This document shows positions 59,299-64,000 of a stretch of DNA of 64,000 nucleotides, one piece after another (position 1 is the stretch's first letter; the number at the start of each line of letters is the position of its first letter). The notes beneath the pieces are model-generated. The model was not told where the DNA came from, searched no databases, and saw only the letters and a program-made list of their open reading frames with translations. Made by a program: the position numbers and the translations under genes. Source of the stretch: Nocardia acidivorans NBRC 108247 (GTDB lineage: Bacteria; Actinomycetota; Actinomycetes; Mycobacteriales; Mycobacteriaceae); the NCBI RefSeq assembly GCF_001625085.1, contig NZ_BDAW01000009.1:231681-295680 (forward strand), written 5' to 3'.

Positions 59299-60572
59299 CG
59301 ACCAATGGTCACGAACCCCGCTACGACCGGCGCGCCGCCTCGCGGGTGCTGGCCGTGCTGGCCCGGCCGGGACTGTTCGAGGGCACGGCGAATCCGGCGG
59401 CCGCGAGTATCGAATACACCTGTGCGCCACTGCGTCCGGAGCCCGGATCGCATCTGACGCTGTCGCAGCGACTGTATCTGGAGCGGTTCATGCGACCCTG
59501 CCGGGCCGACCAGGTCACCAGCGCCACGCACCGCATCGCCTGGACCGACAGCGACGGCATCCTCAATACCGGGCATTTCCACTCCGGCGGACTGGGTCCG
59601 ATCGTGCCGATCGCCACGCGCGAGGCGGTACTGGTGCTGTGGCATCAATTGGGCGCGAATACGGCGCTGGCACAGCGTATTTCGAGTCTCACCGATCGTG
59701 AGCGCGCCGTGCTGGCGGGCACCACCACCGATCATGAGCCCCTGGACATCTTCCGCGTCGGCATCGAGGCGTGCGGGCGGGCGCTGGCCCAGCATGCGCT
59801 GCTGGCCCGGTGGACCCCGTATCGCACCCCGGTCGAATTCGCGCTCGGCATGCGCGATTCGGGCCTGTACAGCGCGGTCGCGACCCGCTGGTTCTGGGAA
59901 TTGCAGGCTTCGAGCTATCGGCGCGGCATGATCGCGGTCACCCTGACCACGCAACCCGATGGCACGGTGCGCTATTCGGCCGAATCGGTGGCGACCCTGC
60001 GCGCGATGAAGGATATGACCATCGAGGACGCGCACCGCGTCATGCGCCGCGCCACGCACTCCGAGGGGCTCGGCATCGCCGAGGCCATCGCCAAGTATCA
60101 CGACGAACTGGATCTGATCTCGCGCCAGTACGCGCTGCTGCCGCCGGGCACCCGCCCCGCCTGCCTGGCCGCCATGCCGCATCAGCTCGACGGCGCGCAC
60201 TACAGTCTGCTGCCGCTGGTGGTGGACCGTTTCACCGAGGTCTTCACCACCCTGGCCGACCGGTTGCGCATTACCGAGACCCCGGTCGAGACCGCTTCGG
60301 CCACCGCTGAACTCGCCGCGGCGGAGCAGATCTTCTATGTCCCGGACATGACCTGCAAGCATTGCGTGCGCACCATTACCGGGGTCCTGGAGTCGATGGA
60401 TATCGGCGTGCACGATATCGACCTGATCTCCAAGCGCGTCTGCGCCGAATTCCGCAGTCCCCGTAACCGCCAGCGCGCCTTCGAAGCGTTACGTGACAGT
60501 GGCTACAACCCCACCGTGGACCTGCCCGCGAGCACCGAAACACCGCTGCCCGCCACGGAACCCGCGGTATGA
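59295..60572 (+). CDS. Unknown domain fused to a heavy-metal-associated (HMA) domain
   Basis: A 425-residue protein. Residues 1-340 form an all-helical-looking domain I do not recognise (LTLSQRLYLERFMRPCRADQ, FHSGGLGPIVPIATREAV, YHDELDLISRQYALLPPGTR). Residues 345-410 are an HMA fold with the metal-binding CxxC in VPDMTCKHCVRTITGVLE and a closing AFEALRDSGYNPTVDL. An HMA domain binds Cu+ or another soft metal. It is coupled by ATGA to the cysteine desulfurase-like gene before it and to the PLP enzyme after it, so it probably delivers metal or sulfur within the same pathway. Confidence 0.75.
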   Translation: MTTNGHEPRYDRRAASRVLAVLARPGLFEGTANPAAASIEYTCAPLRPEPGSHLTLSQRLYLERFMRPCRADQVTSATHRIAWTDSDGILNTGHFHSGGLGPIVPIATREAVLVLWHQLGANTALAQRISSLTDRERAVLAGTTTDHEPLDIFRVGIEACGRALAQHALLARWTPYRTPVEFALGMRDSGLYSAVATRWFWELQASSYRRGMIAVTLTTQPDGTVRYSAESVATLRAMKDMTIEDAHRVMRRATHSEGLGIAEAIAKYHDELDLISRQYALLPPGTRPACLAAMPHQLDGAHYSLLPLVVDRFTEVFTTLADRLRITETPVETASATAELAAAEQIFYVPDMTCKHCVRTITGVLESMDIGVHDIDLISKRVCAEFRSPRNRQRAFEALRDSGYNPTVDLPASTETPLPATEPAV

Positions 60573-62164
60573 CGGCTTCGACTCCGCCGCGGCTACCGGC
60601 GAAGATCGATCCGCTGGTGCGCGCGTTCCTGGCGGATCCCGGGGCCGCCGAGGCCGCGCTGAGCGAGTTCGGTTCCCCCGCGCATCTGGTGTTTCCGCAG
60701 GTCTTCGCCGAGAATCTGGCGCGGCTGCGGGCGGTCCTGAACCGCGGGCTACCCTATCGAATCTGCTACGCGAACAAGGTGAATCAGTCGCGCGCGTTCG
60801 TGCGCACGGCCGAGCACGCGGGAATCGCGATCGATGTGGCCTCCGCGGCGGAGCTGGCCGGGGCGCTGGAGGCGGGGTTCGATCCGGCGCGCATCGAGGT
60901 GACCGGACCCAAAGGTGCGGCATTCCTGCGCGATCTGCTCGCGGTGGGGGCGCGCGGTGACGTGTGGGCAACGCACGGTCGCGGGGCAACGCACGGTTCC
61001 GGGGTGGCGGGCGATCCGGACCTGCGGTGGCCCGGTGCCACCGCGGCCACCGGTGCATCGGCCTCACACCCTGGCGGGGTCACCATCAATGTCGACAATA
61101 TCTGGGAGTTGCGCCGTCTCGCCGAACTGGCCGGTGAGCACGCGAAGGTGCCCGTGCTGGTACGACTGTCGGGATTCGCCGGAACGCCGGTGAGCCGCTT
61201 CGGCATCCCGCTGCGGCAGGTGGACGAGGTCTTCGAGGTGCTGGCCGCACACCGCGACCGCATCGGTTTCCGAGGCTTCGCCTTCCATATCGATTCCGGT
61301 GAGCCCGGTGAACGCCTGCGCGCGGTGCAAGCCTGCCTCGAACTCACCGAACGCGCCTACCTCGAGGGATTCTCCCCCGATGTGCTCGATATCGGCGGCG
61401 GCTTCCGCCAGGTCTTCACCGCCGACGCCGACGCTTTCGACGCCTATGTCCTGGCCCTGCGCGAATCCCTGCTGGGTCGCGGTGAGCCGATGGCGTGGGG
61501 CGGCAACACCTTCGGCTTCCACCTCGACGGCGGCGCGGTGCACGGCACGCCGGTGTTCCACAAGTACGCCAATACCGTTCCCGCCGACCGCATGCTCGCC
61601 GATCTCCTCGATGCCGGACTCGACGCGCAGGGCGGGCGCAGCTTCGCGCAGGTCGCCGCGGAGAACCTGCTCGAGGTGTGGCTCGAACCCGGTAAGGCGC
61701 TGGTCGATCATGCGGGAATCACCCTGGCGCGGGTGGAGTTCGTCAAGGAGACCGCCGACGGGAGTGTGCTGGTCAATCTCGATCTCAGTCGCGATACGGT
61801 CACGCCCGCCGATCAGGAGGTGATGGTGGATCCGCTGCTGCTGCCCAATCCCGCGCACGCGCACGGCGATTCCGGGCCGATCGGGGTGTTCCTGGCCGGA
61901 CGGCTGTGCCTGGAACGCGATCTGATCACCAATCACAAGGTGTGGTTCGCGCGCCGCCCACGCTCGGGGGATGTGATCGCCTTCCCCAATACCGCCGCCT
62001 ACCATATGGATTTGTCGGCAGCGCGTGCGTCCATGCATCCACTGCCACCCAAACTCGCTGTGCGGCAACGACCGGGCGGATTCGAGGTCTGCCGCGATGA
62101 GGAATTCGATCCCGAGACCCTGGGCCGGGAATCGGTCGGCCCGCCCCGGCACGGGGTGCGGTAA
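60569..62164 (+). CDS. Y4yA-type PLP-dependent enzyme (DapDC/ODC fold)
   Basis: A 531-residue alanine-racemase-fold PLP enzyme, related to diaminopimelate and ornithine decarboxylases, of the Y4yA type. Seen: the PLP lysine in YRICYANKVNQSRAFV (about 70), TINVDNIWELRRL, FAFHIDSGEPGERLRA, VLDIGGGFRQVF and WLEPGKALVDHAG. A stretch near residues 130-165 (ATHGRGATHGSGVAGDPD) is an extra loop with an internal ATHG repeat. The substrate is unknown; an amino acid or a carrier-bound amino acid would fit. It is coupled to both neighbours. Confidence 0.8.
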   Translation: MTASTPPRLPAKIDPLVRAFLADPGAAEAALSEFGSPAHLVFPQVFAENLARLRAVLNRGLPYRICYANKVNQSRAFVRTAEHAGIAIDVASAAELAGALEAGFDPARIEVTGPKGAAFLRDLLAVGARGDVWATHGRGATHGSGVAGDPDLRWPGATAATGASASHPGGVTINVDNIWELRRLAELAGEHAKVPVLVRLSGFAGTPVSRFGIPLRQVDEVFEVLAAHRDRIGFRGFAFHIDSGEPGERLRAVQACLELTERAYLEGFSPDVLDIGGGFRQVFTADADAFDAYVLALRESLLGRGEPMAWGGNTFGFHLDGGAVHGTPVFHKYANTVPADRMLADLLDAGLDAQGGRSFAQVAAENLLEVWLEPGKALVDHAGITLARVEFVKETADGSVLVNLDLSRDTVTPADQEVMVDPLLLPNPAHAHGDSGPIGVFLAGRLCLERDLITNHKVWFARRPRSGDVIAFPNTAAYHMDLSAARASMHPLPPKLAVRQRPGGFEVCRDEEFDPETLGRESVGPPRHGVR

Positions 62165-63495
62165 TGCGCTACGACCACATCACCGAACTCATCGGCAATA
62201 CCCCGCTGCTGCGCCTGGACCCGGCCGTGCACGGACTCGAGAACATCGAACTGTACGCGAAATTGGAGTTCTACAACCCCTTCGGCTCGGTCAAGGACCG
62301 CGTCGCCTGGGGCATGATCCGCGATGAGCTCGACGATATCGTCGACCGCGGCCAGACCCTCATCGAGGCCTCGAGCGGCAATACCGCCAAGGCGCTGCGC
62401 ATTCTGGGCGCGATGCACGGCATCGGATTGCGCGCGGTCACCAATCGCATCAAGGTGACCGAGGTGCGTGAACTGCTGCAACTGTTCGGCACCGATATCG
62501 AGGAGCTGCCGGGCCTGTCGGAGTGCCCGGATCCGACCGCGCCCAATGACGTGTACTCGGTGATCGAATCGACCATGGCGAAATCGCCCGGGTCCTGGCA
62601 TCACCCGTCGCAGTACACCAGCGAGAAGAATATCGAAGCCCATTACGAGGGCACCGGTCGCGAAATCCACGAGGATCTGCTGCGCGACGGCATCACCCGC
62701 GTGGACTATCTGATCGGCGGGCTCGGCACCACCGGCTCCACGCGGGGCGCGGCAACGTTTCTGCGCAAACACAATCCGGAGTTGCAGGCGATCGCGGTGG
62801 TCTCCGAGCGCGGCGATTTCATTCCGGGCATTCGCTCGGAGACCGAGATGTGGGATGTGGGGTTGTTCCAGCCGGACTTCTACGACCGCATCATGGCGGT
62901 CGAGGCCACCGTGGCAGTGGATGCCACGGTGGAATTGTCGACCCGCTACGGCGTGCTGGCCGGACCCACCAGCGGCGCGACCTACGCGGCGGCCCTGGAA
63001 CATCTGCGCACGGTGCGCCATTCACCCGGACAGCCGCGGACCGCGGTGTTCATCGTCTGCGATCGCATCGAGCCGTATCTGTCCTATCTGCGCAAGCGCC
63101 GCCCCGAATTGTTCGGCCGCGCCCGGCATCCGGCCGCGCCGGATGCGAGCGAGCTCGCGCGCACTCCGACGCTGTCCCCCGACGCGCTGGAGATCCTGGA
63201 TCGCGAATCACGCCCGACCATCGTCGATACCCGCGGCGCCATGGCCTACCGCATCGCGCATGTGCCCGGCGCGCTCAATATTCGCGACGATCAGCTCGAC
63301 GATATGCTCGCGCACGGTGTGCCGTTCTCCCGTTCGCGCCCAGTCGTTTTCGTCTGCCCGGTCGGCGAACTGTCCCTGCGCTTCGCGGCCATGGCACGGC
63401 GTGCCGGATACGAGGCGTTCAGTCTCGCAGGCGGAATCGCGGCCTGGCGGGACAGCGGCAAGGCGATGGAGTCCGCCCCGCGCGCGCCCGGCTGA
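62164..63495 (+). CDS. Cysteine synthase-like enzyme fused to a rhodanese domain
   Basis: A 443-residue fusion. Residues 1-310 are a fold-type II PLP enzyme of the cysteine synthase/cystathionine beta-synthase type: ITELIGNTPLLRLDP, PLP lysine in NPFGSVKDRVAWGM (about 43), EASSGNTAKALRI, GGLGTTGSTRGAATF. Residues 340-435 are a rhodanese domain (IVDTRGAMAYRIAHVPGALN) with the catalytic cysteine in VFVCPVGELS (about 397). The fusion suggests sulfur handed as persulfide to or from the PLP site. It starts one base before the end of the preceding stop (TAATG). Last gene of the operon. Confidence 0.87.
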   Translation: MRYDHITELIGNTPLLRLDPAVHGLENIELYAKLEFYNPFGSVKDRVAWGMIRDELDDIVDRGQTLIEASSGNTAKALRILGAMHGIGLRAVTNRIKVTEVRELLQLFGTDIEELPGLSECPDPTAPNDVYSVIESTMAKSPGSWHHPSQYTSEKNIEAHYEGTGREIHEDLLRDGITRVDYLIGGLGTTGSTRGAATFLRKHNPELQAIAVVSERGDFIPGIRSETEMWDVGLFQPDFYDRIMAVEATVAVDATVELSTRYGVLAGPTSGATYAAALEHLRTVRHSPGQPRTAVFIVCDRIEPYLSYLRKRRPELFGRARHPAAPDASELARTPTLSPDALEILDRESRPTIVDTRGAMAYRIAHVPGALNIRDDQLDDMLAHGVPFSRSRPVVFVCPVGELSLRFAAMARRAGYEAFSLAGGIAAWRDSGKAMESAPRAPG

Positions 63496-63609
63496 GCCGT
63501 TCACCCCGCGTGCGGTGCGCGCCGCGGCCTTGCCGGGCGGGCGCGGGGCGGGACCGGCCAGCACGGACACACCCCGCCGATGCGGGATTCGGACACTCGT
63601 CCTGGCACG

Positions 63610-64000
63610 ATGAGCCTCGTGGAGTTGGCGTTCGGTCTCGTCGTGCTGGTGGCGGTAGCGGTCGCGTTGGCGGCGCTGGCCCGCCGAATGGATGTGGGTG
63701 AGCCCTTCGTTCTCACCATCGCCGGGGTGGCGGCCTCGTATCTGCCGTTCGTGCCGGAGTTCGATATCGAACCCGAACTGGTGCTGCTGGGTTTGCTGCC
63801 GCCTCTGCTCTATACGACCGCGATTCGCACCTCGTTGATCGACTTCCGGCCCAAGAAGGTCTCGATCACCATGCTGTCGGTGGGGCTGGTGCTGTTCACC
63901 GCGTTCGCGGTGGGCGGGGTGGTGTACTGGCTGCTGCCGGTGCCGTTCGCGGCCGCCATCGCCGTCGGCGCGGTGGTCGCCCCGCCGGACGCGGTCGCCG
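63610..64000 (+). CDS. Na+/H+ antiporter (CPA1/NhaP type), N-terminal part
   Basis: The first 130 residues of a membrane antiporter; the gene runs off the right edge. After the ATG at 63610 there are hydrophobic helices (FGLVVLVAVAVALAALA, FVLTIAGVAASYLPFVPEF, ISMLSVGLVLF-like) and the CPA1 hallmarks PELVLLGLLPPLLYTTAIR and AVGAVVAPPDAVA, the latter with the ion-binding aspartate. It exchanges Na+ or K+ for H+ across the membrane. Unrelated to the sulfur-metal operon upstream. Confidence 0.85.
   Translation, partial: MSLVELAFGLVVLVAVAVALAALARRMDVGEPFVLTIAGVAASYLPFVPEFDIEPELVLLGLLPPLLYTTAIRTSLIDFRPKKVSITMLSVGLVLFTAFAVGGVVYWLLPVPFAAAIAVGAVVAPPDAVA

Overview
The window is high-GC actinobacterial DNA and reads as a Nocardia-like member of the Mycobacteriales. 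The evidence is a rifampicin monooxygenase closely resembling the Nocardia farcinica enzyme, a DprE1-type oxidase, a ChoD-type cholesterol oxidase, F420-type oxidoreductases, DUF4232, DUF4333 and DUF2599 cell-envelope proteins, many TetR, MarR, MerR and LysR regulators, and frequent GTG, TTG and apparently leaderless starts. Family names are given from recalled sequence patterns; no database search was run.

Layout. 0-10.6 kb: small oxidoreductases, a P450, an inducible-looking MerR/metallo-hydrolase pair, a DUF574 methyltransferase, a coiled-coil protein, and several decayed genes. 10.6-21.7 kb: an amidohydrolase/TetR operon, a serine hydrolase, a subtilase with a small partner protein, SOS-controlled dinB, and an ArsR/SRPBCC operon with two operators. 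21.7-27.0 kb: an accessory segment holding an acyl-CoA oxidase-like gene and an unusual P450 without the ExxR arginine; its right edge cuts a glycosyltransferase gene. 27.6-36 kb: flavoenzymes, a glutamine amidotransferase, a DprE1 paralogue, an ABC exporter and envelope proteins.

34.9-47.8 kb carries an antibiotic-response theme. A rifampicin monooxygenase gene (rox) and a helR-type RNA polymerase helicase gene are each preceded by a rifamycin-associated element (RAE) and, further downstream in the leader, by the same 33-nt element at identical internal spacing. Directly downstream of helR on the same strand, a 19-codon leader peptide precedes a four-segment hairpin array (UCGCC/GGCGA twice) whose last arm covers the ribosome binding site of an acetyltransferase gene. 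That gene is coupled to a second copy of translation initiation factor IF-1. This has the architecture of an erm-type translational attenuator. At 43.2 kb a second leader peptide with a hairpin precedes what looks like the broken start of an ABC-F gene.

48-57 kb: envelope and HTH proteins, two tandem secreted GH1 glycosidases, choD with a divergent MerR regulator, and a toxin-antitoxin-like pair. 58.0-63.5 kb: a tightly coupled four-gene operon (cysteine desulfurase-like, HMA-domain fusion, Y4yA-type PLP decarboxylase-like, cysteine synthase-rhodanese fusion) of unknown product. The window ends inside a Na+/H+ antiporter gene.

Gene decay is common: NmrA, LysR, SDR, NTF2-like, GT39, MerR, TetR, F420 oxidoreductase and DUF397 remnants are visible. 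In two places both members of a divergent pair have lost their starts, as if one central deletion removed the shared promoter.
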